Of a stretch of 15,974 nucleotides of DNA, positions 1-6,766 are shown piece by piece. The translations under genes were made by a program, and so were the position numbers. The DNA comes from DAIUFH01 sp036844705 (lineage in GTDB: Bacteria; Bacillota; Clostridia; Tissierellales; Tissierellaceae), in the NCBI GenBank assembly GCA_036844705.1, contig DAIUFH010000050.1:1-15974 (forward strand), read 5' to 3'. Every line of letters starts with the position of its first letter. Position 1 is the first letter of the stretch. The notes under the pieces are model-generated. The model was not told the origin of the DNA. It searched no databases and worked only from the letters and a program-made list of their open reading frames with translations.

Positions 1-1
1 C

Positions 2-58
2 ATCAAGCATATGGTTACGAAATTTATTGTTGGAGAATTACATGAATTAAAGAAATAA
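2..58 (+). CDS. C-terminal tail of an unidentified upstream gene (partial)
   Basis: Frame 2 is open from the left edge and ends at a TAA at 56-58, giving about 18 residues ending in GELHELKK. The lysine-rich end and the 18-bp gap before the cold-shock gene's start suggest the end of a real gene. The stretch is too short to identify and could be chance. The other forward frames offer no better reading. Confidence 0.35.
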   Translation: MKHMVTKFIVGELHELKK

Positions 59-76
59 ATTTTGGAGGTATATGCT

Positions 77-274
77 ATGAAGGGTACAGTAAAATGGTTT
101 AACGCAGAAAAAGGATTTGGATTTATTACAACTGAAGAAGGAAATGATGTATTTGCACATTTTTCTCAAATTCAAAAAGAAGGTTTCAAGACATTAGAAG
201 AAGGCCAATCAGTAGAATTCAACGTAGTTGAAGGACAAAAAGGTCTTCAAGCTGAACATATCACTGTATTATAA
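77..274 (+). CDS. cspA: Cold-shock protein (CspA family)
   Basis: This encodes a 65-residue single-domain cold-shock protein, the usual length for the family. Such proteins bind single-stranded RNA and DNA in the cytoplasm and act as RNA chaperones. The start MKGTVKWFNAEKGFGFI is the family signature. RNP1 (KGFGFI, residues 12-17) and RNP2 (VFAHF, residues 25-29) carry the aromatic residues that stack on nucleobases. The ATG at 77 was chosen because GGAGG at 64-68 lies 8 nt upstream; the in-frame TTG at 62 would overlap that ribosome binding site and add five non-family residues. A strong terminator follows at 293. The 5' leader, where cold regulation would reside, lies mostly outside the window. 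Confidence 0.97.
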   Translation: MKGTVKWFNAEKGFGFITTEEGNDVFAHFSQIQKEGFKTLEEGQSVEFNVVEGQKGLQAEHITVL

Positions 275-292
275 TAAACCGAAATCAAATTG

Positions 293-326
293 CCTCTTAG
301 GGATTTCCCCTAAGAGGTTTTATTTT
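293..326 (+). terminator. Rho-independent terminator after cspA
   Basis: There is a perfect 10-bp stem (293-302 CCTCTTAGGG with 308-317 CCCTAAGAGG), a 5-nt loop, then a T-rich tract (TTTTATTTTT). It ends the cold-shock transcript and separates it from the prolyl isomerase gene. Confidence 0.93.
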
Positions 327-384
327 TAATTATAATATGATACACTAAAACTTAAGTTAAATAAAGATAAAGTGAGGTAGATTA

Positions 385-1134
385 ATGAGTGATAACAAAG
401 AATTAGTTGCGATTGTCAATGGAAAGGAGATTTCTAAGAATGATGTACTAAAGTACTTAAATGATATAGGTCCCCAAATGGCAATGCAATTTCAGTCACC
501 CGAAGGAATAAGAAGAGTAATAAATGAGCTTGTAAACCAGGAATTATTGTATCTAGATGCAGTTGAAAAAGATTTTGAAAGTGATGAAGAATTCCAAGAT
601 GTTTTGGAAATTACTAAATCAAATCTATTAAAGGATTATGCTGTAAATAAAATTATCTCAAAAATAGAAGCTACACCAGATGAGTTGGCTGTACACTATT
701 TAAAGAACAAGGATCAATACAATAAGCCTGAAACTGTTATAGCAAGCCACATATTAGTAGACAAAATTGACTTGGCTAATGAAGTAATAAAGGAAATAGA
801 GGAGGGCTTGAGCTTTGAAGATGCTGCTAAGAAATATTCCTCTTGTCCTTCTAAAGAAGCTGGAGGAAATCTTGGAGAATTTTCAAAGGGACAAATGGTT
901 CCAGAATTTGATGAGGCTGTATTCAGTATGGAAGAAGGGGAATTATCTGCTCCGGTGAAAACTCAATTTGGTTACCATATCATTAAATTGATAAAGAAAA
1001 ATCCTGCTGGTGAAAGTGAATTTGAAGATGTTAAAGAGGAAGTTTACAAGGAAGTACTATTAAAGAAGCAACAGAATGCTTATATAGAAAAGTTAGATGA
1101 ACTAAAAAACAAATATAAAGTAGAAATGTTCTAA
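385..1134 (+). CDS. Parvulin-type peptidyl-prolyl cis-trans isomerase, cytoplasmic form
   Basis: This is a 249-residue protein of the SurA/PrsA type, which catalyses cis-trans isomerisation of proline peptide bonds and acts as a folding chaperone. Residues 6-95 form a helical SurA_N-like chaperone region that begins VAIVNGKEISKNDV. Residues 118-206 are the rotamase (PpiC) domain, with ASHILV (120-125), GGNLGEF (160-166) and FGYHIIKL (195-202) all present. A charged helical tail follows. Unlike PrsA, the N-terminus (MSDNKELVAI) has neither a signal peptide nor a lipobox, so the protein should stay in the cytoplasm. GAGGT at 374-378 supports the ATG at 385. The gene lies alone between two terminators. 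The domain call is secure; clients are unknown. Confidence 0.92.
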   Translation: MSDNKELVAIVNGKEISKNDVLKYLNDIGPQMAMQFQSPEGIRRVINELVNQELLYLDAVEKDFESDEEFQDVLEITKSNLLKDYAVNKIISKIEATPDELAVHYLKNKDQYNKPETVIASHILVDKIDLANEVIKEIEEGLSFEDAAKKYSSCPSKEAGGNLGEFSKGQMVPEFDEAVFSMEEGELSAPVKTQFGYHIIKLIKKNPAGESEFEDVKEEVYKEVLLKKQQNAYIEKLDELKNKYKVEMF

Positions 1135-1163
1135 TAGAGGAGGCATAAGTCTCCTCTATTTTT
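1134..1163 (+). terminator. Rho-independent terminator after the prolyl isomerase gene
   Basis: There is a perfect 9-bp stem (ATAGAGGAG 1134-1142 with CTCCTCTAT 1151-1159), an 8-nt loop and a run of T. The stem begins at the last base of the stop codon. It shows that the Nqr operon downstream has its own promoter. Confidence 0.88.
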
Positions 1164-1212
1164 AAATGGTTCAAAATAATTTGTATTTGTTTAAATCCGT
1201 ATTTTAGTGGTA

Positions 1213-1241
1213 TTTATCTATATGAACATAATATTTATAAT
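1213..1241 (+). promoter_or_regulatory. Possible promoter of the Nqr operon
   Basis: A consensus TATAAT lies at 1236-1241, but the best -35 at 17-bp spacing is only TTTATC (1213-1218). The region is very AT-rich, so a match can arise by chance. A promoter must exist between the terminator at 1163 and the gene at 1279, and this is the best candidate. Confidence 0.35.
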
Positions 1242-1278
1242 ATTATAAAATAAAACTTTATCATATGGAGGTGGTACT

Positions 1279-2262
1279 TTGTCTAGTGAGCAGCTAAAAA
1301 AGCTTTTTATCAAACAAAAGATGATGAGAACAGTTATTAAATCACTCATACCATTAATAATAGCTGGGACTTATTTTTTTGGGTTACGAGTATTGCTGTT
1401 GCTGGCTATTGTAACAATCTTTGGAGTAGCTACTGAATGGCTATTTGAAAAGCATTATAATCGTAAAATTTCTGAGGCGATTTTTGTAACATGTATCTTA
1501 TATACCATGACATTACCTCCAACAACACCATATTGGATTGCAGTAGTTGGCATAGTATTTGGTGTATTGTTTGGAAAAGAAGTCTATGGAGGATTTGGCA
1601 AAAATATTTTTAACCCGGCATTAGTTGCAAGAGCGTTTATTTATATTTCCTTTCCTACACAACTAACTATTTCATGGGTAAATGCTTCACAAGGATTTCC
1701 TGGAGGCTTTGGTACATATCTTAATGAAGGAATTGAAATGGTATCTACGGCAACACCTATGCTATTATTTAGAGCCACAGGAGAGACAGTTTCGAAACTT
1801 AGCTTGTTTGCAGGTAATATAGCTGGTTCAATAGGTGAAACCAGTTCAATCCTAATAATTATTGCTGGAATATATTTATTGTACAAAAAGGTTGCATCGT
1901 GGCATATTATGGTTGGATGTCTTGGCGGCTTTTTAGGCCTAAATACAATATTATATTTATTTGATCCAGCTAAGGTCTCTGATCCATTATATGGATTATT
2001 GGCAGGAGGATTTTTATTTGGAACAGTATTCATGGCTACAGATCCTATCTCATCCCCAAAAACAAAAGAAGGGAAAGTTATCTTTGGAGCTTTAATTGGT
2101 ATTGTTACAGTCATTATAAGGGGATATGCGTTATTTGCAGGAGGAATGATGTTTGCAATTCTAATTGGAAACACCTTTGGACCTATAATTGACGAAATTG
2201 TAAAAACAATTAAGAACAAAAAGAAGGAATTAGCTGTAAAGAAGGAGGTAAAGCCAGTATGA
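1279..2262 (+). CDS. nqrB: Nqr/Rnf-type complex membrane flavoprotein subunit, NqrB/RnfD family
   Basis: This 327-residue polytopic membrane protein carries covalent FMN and riboflavin and lies on the electron path of the complex. Family marks include GGFGKNIFNPALVARAF (104-120), STATP (156-160; Thr159 is the expected site of phosphoester-linked FMN, in the slot of the usual SGAT), GSIGETS (183-189) and FMATDPISSP (251-260). It has about nine or ten hydrophobic segments. Its length is closer to RnfD than to classical NqrB (about 410 residues): the N-terminal extension is missing. It is assigned to Nqr because nqrE- and nqrF-like genes follow. The start is TTG at 1279 with GGAGGTGG at 1266-1273; the next in-frame ATG (1321) lacks such a site. 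It overlaps nqrC by 4 bp. FMN attachment needs an ApbE-type transferase, which is not in the window. Confidence 0.88.
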   Translation: MSSEQLKKLFIKQKMMRTVIKSLIPLIIAGTYFFGLRVLLLLAIVTIFGVATEWLFEKHYNRKISEAIFVTCILYTMTLPPTTPYWIAVVGIVFGVLFGKEVYGGFGKNIFNPALVARAFIYISFPTQLTISWVNASQGFPGGFGTYLNEGIEMVSTATPMLLFRATGETVSKLSLFAGNIAGSIGETSSILIIIAGIYLLYKKVASWHIMVGCLGGFLGLNTILYLFDPAKVSDPLYGLLAGGFLFGTVFMATDPISSPKTKEGKVIFGALIGIVTVIIRGYALFAGGMMFAILIGNTFGPIIDEIVKTIKNKKKELAVKKEVKPV

Positions 2263-2864
2263 AGAAATCATCTTTTCTTTATCCAATAATATTTATGTCC
2301 TTGATAACTGCAATATCCGTATTTGCGCTGGCTTTTTTAAATGAAAGTACAGCGGAAAGAGTAGCTACCCTTCAGGAAACGGATTTAAGAACTAAGATTC
2401 TTTATGTTTTCGACATTGATGTATCAACTACTGATGCCAATGAAATTGAAAAGCTATTTAATGAGCATGTAGAAGAGGAAATACTTGATGATAGTAGAAT
2501 CTTTATATTGAAAGAAAATGGGGAGGACAAAGGCTATGCATTTCCAGTGGTAGGACCTGGGCTTTGGGGTCAGATAAATGGATATGCTGCTATTTCCACA
2601 GATTATAATGAACTTTTGGGAATAGTATTTATTAAACACGAAGAAACACCTGGTTTAGGAGGCAGAATAGAGGAAGAACAATATCTAAGCCAATTTAGAA
2701 ACCTTGATTTATCAAGTGCCAGTGATGGCAACTTTATCATATATAGACCTGCTGCTAATGGGAATGTAGATGCTATAGCAGGTGCAACACTTACATCTAA
2801 TTCAGTTGCTAAACTATTAAATGAAGACATTTATGGCTTTATACAAGGGAGAAAGGGGGAATGA
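2259..2864 (+). CDS. nqrC: Nqr-type complex subunit C (covalent FMN, extracytoplasmic)
   Basis: This 201-residue protein has one N-terminal membrane helix (residues 6-27) and an extracytoplasmic FMN-binding domain. The flavinylation motif DAIAGATLTS (171-180) places FMN on Thr177. GPGLWG (99-104) and HEETPGLGGRI (127-137) are the conserved glycine-rich loops of the NqrC/RnfG family. The short insert between the helix and the FMN domain is more NqrC-like than minimal RnfG, but the family alone does not decide between the two. The ATG overlaps the nqrB stop (ATGA), with AAGGAGG at about 2242-2248, which signals translational coupling. In the classical complex this FMN passes electrons to the subunit B flavin. 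Confidence 0.9.
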   Translation: MKKSSFLYPIIFMSLITAISVFALAFLNESTAERVATLQETDLRTKILYVFDIDVSTTDANEIEKLFNEHVEEEILDDSRIFILKENGEDKGYAFPVVGPGLWGQINGYAAISTDYNELLGIVFIKHEETPGLGGRIEEEQYLSQFRNLDLSSASDGNFIIYRPAANGNVDAIAGATLTSNSVAKLLNEDIYGFIQGRKGE

Positions 2865-3481
2865 AAATGTCAAAGTATAGTCCTAAAAAAATAATGATAA
2901 ATGGAATATGGGATGAAAATCCCGTATTGAAGCAATTGATTGGCATTTGCTCGACTCTGGCTGTTACAAACAACTGTATGAATTCACTAATAATGGGTCT
3001 GGGGTTAACCTTTGTAACAGGATTATCATCCTTTACTATCTCCCTTATCAGAGAGTTTACACCAAAGCATGTAAGAATGATGGTACAAGTACTTATTATA
3101 GCAGTTTATGTAATTATAGTTGATATATATTTAAGAGCATTTATGCCTGAGCTAAGTAAGGCTTTGGGACCGTATGTAGGGCTGATTATTACAAATTGCA
3201 TAATAATGGGTAGAGCTGAGGCTTATGCTCAAAACAATCCACCTATACCTGCATTACTTGATGGTGTAGCAAATGGTATAGGTTATACCTTAGTATTGTT
3301 AGCAATTGCAGTTGTAAGAGAATTATTAGCTTTTGGCTCACTTTTTGGCGTTAAATTATTAGGAGATTGGTGGACCACATGGACAATCGCAATAATGCCT
3401 CCAAGTGCCTTCTTCTTATTAGCAACATTAATTTGGATTGCTCATAATATCCAAAATAAAAAAGGTGAGGTGGCTAAATAA
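2861..3481 (+). CDS. nqrD: Nqr-type complex subunit D (integral membrane)
   Basis: This 206-residue protein with about six membrane helices belongs to the NqrD/RnfE family. It starts with the typical NPVLKQLIGICSTLAVT (20-36), and a second conserved stretch, TNCIIMGRAEAYA (111-123), follows. Cys30 and Cys113 match the two cysteines that, with two from subunit E, hold the intramembrane [2Fe-2S] cluster in solved Nqr and Rnf structures. RELLAFGSLFG (153-163) is also family-typical. The start overlaps the nqrC stop by 4 bp (ATGA); a second ATG two codons later (2867) is an alternative. The gene ends one base into the nqrE start. Confidence 0.93.
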   Translation: MKMSKYSPKKIMINGIWDENPVLKQLIGICSTLAVTNNCMNSLIMGLGLTFVTGLSSFTISLIREFTPKHVRMMVQVLIIAVYVIIVDIYLRAFMPELSKALGPYVGLIITNCIIMGRAEAYAQNNPPIPALLDGVANGIGYTLVLLAIAVVRELLAFGSLFGVKLLGDWWTTWTIAIMPPSAFFLLATLIWIAHNIQNKKGEVAK

Positions 3482-4071
3482 TGATAGAACTTAATCCTAT
3501 GATTATATTTGTAGCTGCTATATTTACTAACAACATGATTTTTTCAAATTTCCTTGGAATGTGCTCATACATTGCCGTATCGAAGGAAATTTCGACCTCA
3601 CTTGGTCTTGGTGAAGCAGTTACCTTTGTGTTGGCATGTACTTCAGTAATTAACTACTTGATATATTATTATATACTAGTACCACTCAACCTTGAATTCT
3701 TAAGATTTATAATCTTTATTGTAAGTATTGCAGCCTTTGTACAGCTTCTGGAAATGATTTTGGAACGATATCTGCCAAATCTGTATTATGCATTAGGTAT
3801 TTTCCTTCCTTTAATAACTGTAAATTGTGCTATATTGGGAGTTTCCTTATTTATGATTATTAGAAACTATACATTTCTTCAATCCTTTGCTTTTAGCATA
3901 GGAGCGGGAGTTGGATGGACACTGGCAATAGTTGCATTGGCAGGAATCAGACAGAGAATAAAGCTGGACAGCGTGCCTGCAGGACTTAGGGGTCCGGGAA
4001 TTGCCCTGATTACGACAGGATTGATGGCATTAGCCTTTATGGGATTCTCGGGCATAGTCCAAATACAGTAG
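3481..4071 (+). CDS. nqrE: Nqr-type complex subunit E (integral membrane)
   Basis: This 196-residue, six-helix membrane subunit pairs pseudo-symmetrically with subunit D. FLGMCSYIAVSK (24-35) and LITVNCAILGVSLF (111-124) carry Cys28 and Cys116, the partner ligands of the intramembrane [2Fe-2S] cluster. The C-terminal part, with RQRIKL, SVPAGLRGPGIALI and GLMALAFMGFSGI, resembles NqrE rather than RnfA, which is one of the better arguments that this operon is Nqr rather than Rnf. The start codon overlaps the nqrD stop (TAATG), with GGTGAGG upstream at 3463-3469. Confidence 0.93.
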   Translation: MIELNPMIIFVAAIFTNNMIFSNFLGMCSYIAVSKEISTSLGLGEAVTFVLACTSVINYLIYYYILVPLNLEFLRFIIFIVSIAAFVQLLEMILERYLPNLYYALGIFLPLITVNCAILGVSLFMIIRNYTFLQSFAFSIGAGVGWTLAIVALAGIRQRIKLDSVPAGLRGPGIALITTGLMALAFMGFSGIVQIQ

Positions 4072-4083
4072 GGGGGAATATTT

Positions 4084-5181
4084 ATGAATTCTATATTAGT
4101 TTCGACAGTAATATTTACAATGATGTCAGCCATATTTGCCCTTTTACTTACAATTGCTGATAGAACTGTAAACAATTATGGAGAAGTAAAAATAACTATA
4201 AATGATGAAAAGGAATTGAACGTCAAAGGTGGCTCATCACTTTTATCTACATTAATAGAAGAAAAGATTTTTATTCCTTCTGCTTGTGGGGGAAAGGGAA
4301 CTTGTGGATATTGTAAGGTAGAAGTACAAGATGGAGGTGGACCTATCCTTGCTACGGAGCTTCCATTTATGTCAGAAGAGGATTTAGCAAACCATAAAAG
4401 ATTATCCTGTCAATGCAAGTTAAAGCAAGATATAAAAATTCATATTCCAGAAGAATTATTTAATGTAAGAGAATATGATGCAGTAGTTGAAAATATTACA
4501 GATTTAACTGAGACAATCAAATTGTTAAGGTTTAGATTGCCTGAGGGAGCAGAGATTAGTTTTAAACCAGGGCAATATGTTCAGCTTAAGGCACCGCTTT
4601 ATGAGGGAAATGATGAAGAGGTGTATAGAGCATATTCTATTGCGTCCTCACCATCAAATAAAAAATTTCTTGAACTTGTAATAGGTTATGTATCTCAAGG
4701 AATAGCAACTACTTATGTTCATAGGCATCTAGAAATTGGAGATCCAGTATATATTAATGGACCATTTGGGGATTTCTATTATCAGGATAATGATAGGGAA
4801 ATGGTAATGGCAGCTACAGGAACAGGAGTTGCGCCTATTCTTTCACTTCTAAATTATATGAAAGAGAATGATATAAAGAGAAAGGCAAGATTCTACTTTG
4901 GCGCCAAAAAACCTGAAGACTTATTTATGCTTGATTACTTCAAGGAACTTGAAGAAACAATGTATGATTTTAAATTTATACCATCATTGTCTAGGGTTAC
5001 TGAAGAAGATAATTGGACAGGTGAGGTAGGCAGGGTTGATAAAGCAATTAATAAGTTTCTTGAAGATGGTGACAATAAGGAAGCCTATCTATGTGGAAAT
5101 GCTCCTATGATTGACTCAGTAGTTCAAGTCCTAACTTCTAAAGGCATTCCGGAAGAATTAATTTATTATGATAAATTTTAA
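4084..5181 (+). CDS. nqrF: NADH-oxidising subunit F of Nqr (2Fe-2S, FAD, NADH domains)
   Basis: This 365-residue entry subunit takes electrons from NADH through FAD to a [2Fe-2S] cluster. Residues 3-25 form a membrane anchor. Residues 34-123 are a plant-type ferredoxin domain with Cys68, Cys74, Cys77 and Cys109; this spacing is the same as in Vibrio NqrF. Residues 130-365 are a ferredoxin-NADP reductase-like module: FAD motif RAYSIASSP (182-190), NADH motif ATGTGVAPI (244-252), and CGNAPMI (337-343). It is shorter than Vibrio NqrF (about 407 residues). Rnf complexes have no such subunit, so this gene fixes the operon as Nqr-like. A G-run at 4072-4077 serves the ATG at 4084. A terminator ends the operon immediately after it. 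Confidence 0.95.
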   Translation: MNSILVSTVIFTMMSAIFALLLTIADRTVNNYGEVKITINDEKELNVKGGSSLLSTLIEEKIFIPSACGGKGTCGYCKVEVQDGGGPILATELPFMSEEDLANHKRLSCQCKLKQDIKIHIPEELFNVREYDAVVENITDLTETIKLLRFRLPEGAEISFKPGQYVQLKAPLYEGNDEEVYRAYSIASSPSNKKFLELVIGYVSQGIATTYVHRHLEIGDPVYINGPFGDFYYQDNDREMVMAATGTGVAPILSLLNYMKENDIKRKARFYFGAKKPEDLFMLDYFKELEETMYDFKFIPSLSRVTEEDNWTGEVGRVDKAINKFLEDGDNKEAYLCGNAPMIDSVVQVLTSKGIPEELIYYDKF

Positions 5182-5184
5182 CTA

Positions 5185-5213
5185 AAATCTCTAAGTTTTC
5201 TTAGAGATTTTTT
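5185..5213 (+). terminator. Rho-independent terminator ending the Nqr operon
   Basis: A perfect 11-bp stem (AAATCTCTAAG 5185-5195 with CTTAGAGATTT 5200-5210), a TTTT loop and a T tract start 4 nt after the nqrF stop. The complex is therefore encoded by five genes here, with no sixth subunit downstream. Confidence 0.92.
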
Positions 5214-5252
5214 ACTTGGTAATCATTTGTTAACAATAAGTTAATAATAATG

Positions 5253-5261
5253 TGATATAAT
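5253..5261 (+). promoter_or_regulatory. Extended -10 promoter of the RelA/SpoT-like gene
   Basis: TGATATAAT (5253-5261) is a perfect extended -10 element (TGn plus TATAAT) 32 bp before the start codon. The nearest -35-like hexamer, TTAACA at 5230-5235, is 20 bp away, longer than optimal. Extended -10 elements can work without a good -35, and the upstream terminator demands a new promoter. Confidence 0.5.
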
Positions 5262-5293
5262 TAATTTGTTATTAAACAAATGGAGGGGTAGGA

Positions 5294-6643
5294 TTGAAAC
5301 TAGAACTTTTTGATTTTATCGACAAAACATTGCAGATTATTGACAGTAAAAGCGATGTATTGAATAGAGTAGCAGATGAACTAGATAATTTTTTTACCAA
5401 TAGTTTTTTTATCAACGACCATTTTTTAAATGTTAATTATAGAATAAAGTCTTCTGATAGTTTAAAGGAAAAAATATTGAGACATAATCTATATATTTTA
5501 TATAATTCTCCTGAAGAGTTGGTGGATAATCTATCAGATTTAATAGGTTTTAGAATTGAATGTAGATTTATTAAAGACGAAGAAAAGATTTATAAAGATA
5601 TTATAAAATTGTTTGATATAAAAGAGCAAAATGGATATTTTTCTAATCCTCTAAACTCTAGTATAATGCTTAAGTTAGATGAAAAACAACCACAGATACA
5701 GAAAAATGGCTTTGAAATATACAAGATTGATGGAAAATACAGCAAAGATGGAATCAATGTAAATTTTGAACTTCAAATTAAGTCCATGGTTAACGTTTTC
5801 TGGGGGGATATTGACCACAGAGTATTGTACAAGAACTTTAATTATATGATAACTGAAGATTTCTTCAGAGATATAATGTCTTCGATAAAAGATAATCTTG
5901 GTATGATTGACAGACAGTTAATGCTTGTATACAACCATCTAAATGATATGGATACAAGCAATGCCGTCACTAAAAGGAGTCAGCTTAAGTCACTATTATC
6001 AAAGGTAATTCACGATATCTATATTACGAAAGTAAGACAGGAGCTTGGATTTGTAATTGATTTTAAGAAGTCTACAGATGTAATTGTGGATTACATATTT
6101 GTGAAAAGCGGTGATGAGAATTCACCAAGCTATAGCAACAACTTTATAAGAATTATTAATAGACTGAATGAAATCGGACGTAATGATATTAAATTTGATA
6201 ACTATATAGTTTTTGAAAGAGATATTAATTATAAGGATGAATTTTCAGCGGAGCTTGGCAATACAATTCTAAAGGTAATAAATAGAGATTTTAAGTGGAA
6301 TTTGTTTTTCAAAATATTATTTGAGATTCAGGAAGATGATAACACAGGGGATTTTGAAGGCTTTATAGAATTCCTGGAATATAAATTGATGAATGGAATA
6401 GAGAAAACTTTAGATGGCAAGGCTATAGATGATACACAGAAGGATGAAATAATAAGTTGTATAAAAGGATATATAATAGAATGTTTCAGAGTTGAAACGA
6501 ATATTGAATTAATCAATAGCTGCAATATAAAATTGCTAAATAGCAGTATCGTAAAGATTTTAAAGAGCGTAAATACTTATGAGGATTGGCTATCTTCAAA
6601 AGCTCATTTATATGATATAATAGTAAACAAACATGGAAAGTAA
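5294..6643 (+). CDS. Divergent RelA/SpoT-fold (GTP pyrophosphokinase-like) protein
   Basis: This 449-residue soluble protein has an N-terminal RelA/SpoT nucleotidyltransferase fold and an unrecognised helical C-terminal half. Visible family features are YRIKSSDSLKEK (49-60, the R-x-K-x-x-S type phosphate-binding motif), DLIGFRI (82-88, with the metal-binding Asp82) and FELQIKSMVNVFWGDIDHR (158-176, with Glu159, Gln161, Trp170 and His175) followed by YK (179-180). The usual GYxSxH-type guanine-stacking loop is not recognisable; that position holds NGFEIYKIDGKYSKDG (138-153). It may make (p)ppGpp or a related nucleotide, or be a degenerate sensor. There is no HD hydrolase domain and no TGS/ACT regulatory domain. 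The start is TTG at 5294 with GGAGGGG at 5282-5288. It is a single-gene unit. Confidence 0.75.
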   Translation: MKLELFDFIDKTLQIIDSKSDVLNRVADELDNFFTNSFFINDHFLNVNYRIKSSDSLKEKILRHNLYILYNSPEELVDNLSDLIGFRIECRFIKDEEKIYKDIIKLFDIKEQNGYFSNPLNSSIMLKLDEKQPQIQKNGFEIYKIDGKYSKDGINVNFELQIKSMVNVFWGDIDHRVLYKNFNYMITEDFFRDIMSSIKDNLGMIDRQLMLVYNHLNDMDTSNAVTKRSQLKSLLSKVIHDIYITKVRQELGFVIDFKKSTDVIVDYIFVKSGDENSPSYSNNFIRIINRLNEIGRNDIKFDNYIVFERDINYKDEFSAELGNTILKVINRDFKWNLFFKILFEIQEDDNTGDFEGFIEFLEYKLMNGIEKTLDGKAIDDTQKDEIISCIKGYIIECFRVETNIELINSCNIKLLNSSIVKILKSVNTYEDWLSSKAHLYDIIVNKHGK

Positions 6644-6661
6644 GGCCTAGCCTTACTTTTT
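6637..6661 (+). terminator. Rho-independent terminator overlapping the stop codon
   Basis: A perfect 10-bp stem (AAAGTAAGGC 6637-6646 with GCCTTACTTT 6650-6659) with a 3-nt loop is followed by Ts. The stem contains the TAA stop codon of the RelA/SpoT-like gene. Confidence 0.85.
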
Positions 6662-6766
6662 AAGTTATTAAGAGAACAAATAATCACTACATATTTCTAT
6701 TTGCTTCCGTTAACTAAGTAGGTTCCTTTTATATGGGTATAAATTAGAAAAGGAGGTTTTTATTAT

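Noticed and set aside
1641..2219. A 192-residue minus-strand reading frame inside nqrB
   Set aside because: It is the antisense shadow of a well-conserved membrane protein, has no ribosome binding site, and resembles no family.
1279..5181. The operon as an Rnf complex
   Set aside because: The last gene encodes a 2Fe-2S/FAD/NADH reductase of the NqrF type, and subunit E has NqrE-like C-terminal motifs; no RnfB or RnfC gene is present.
6662..6766. A promoter or riboswitch before the DUF4153 gene
   Set aside because: A TATAAA-like hexamer exists at 6738-6743 but has no matching -35, and no structured leader could be recognised in about 100 bases.
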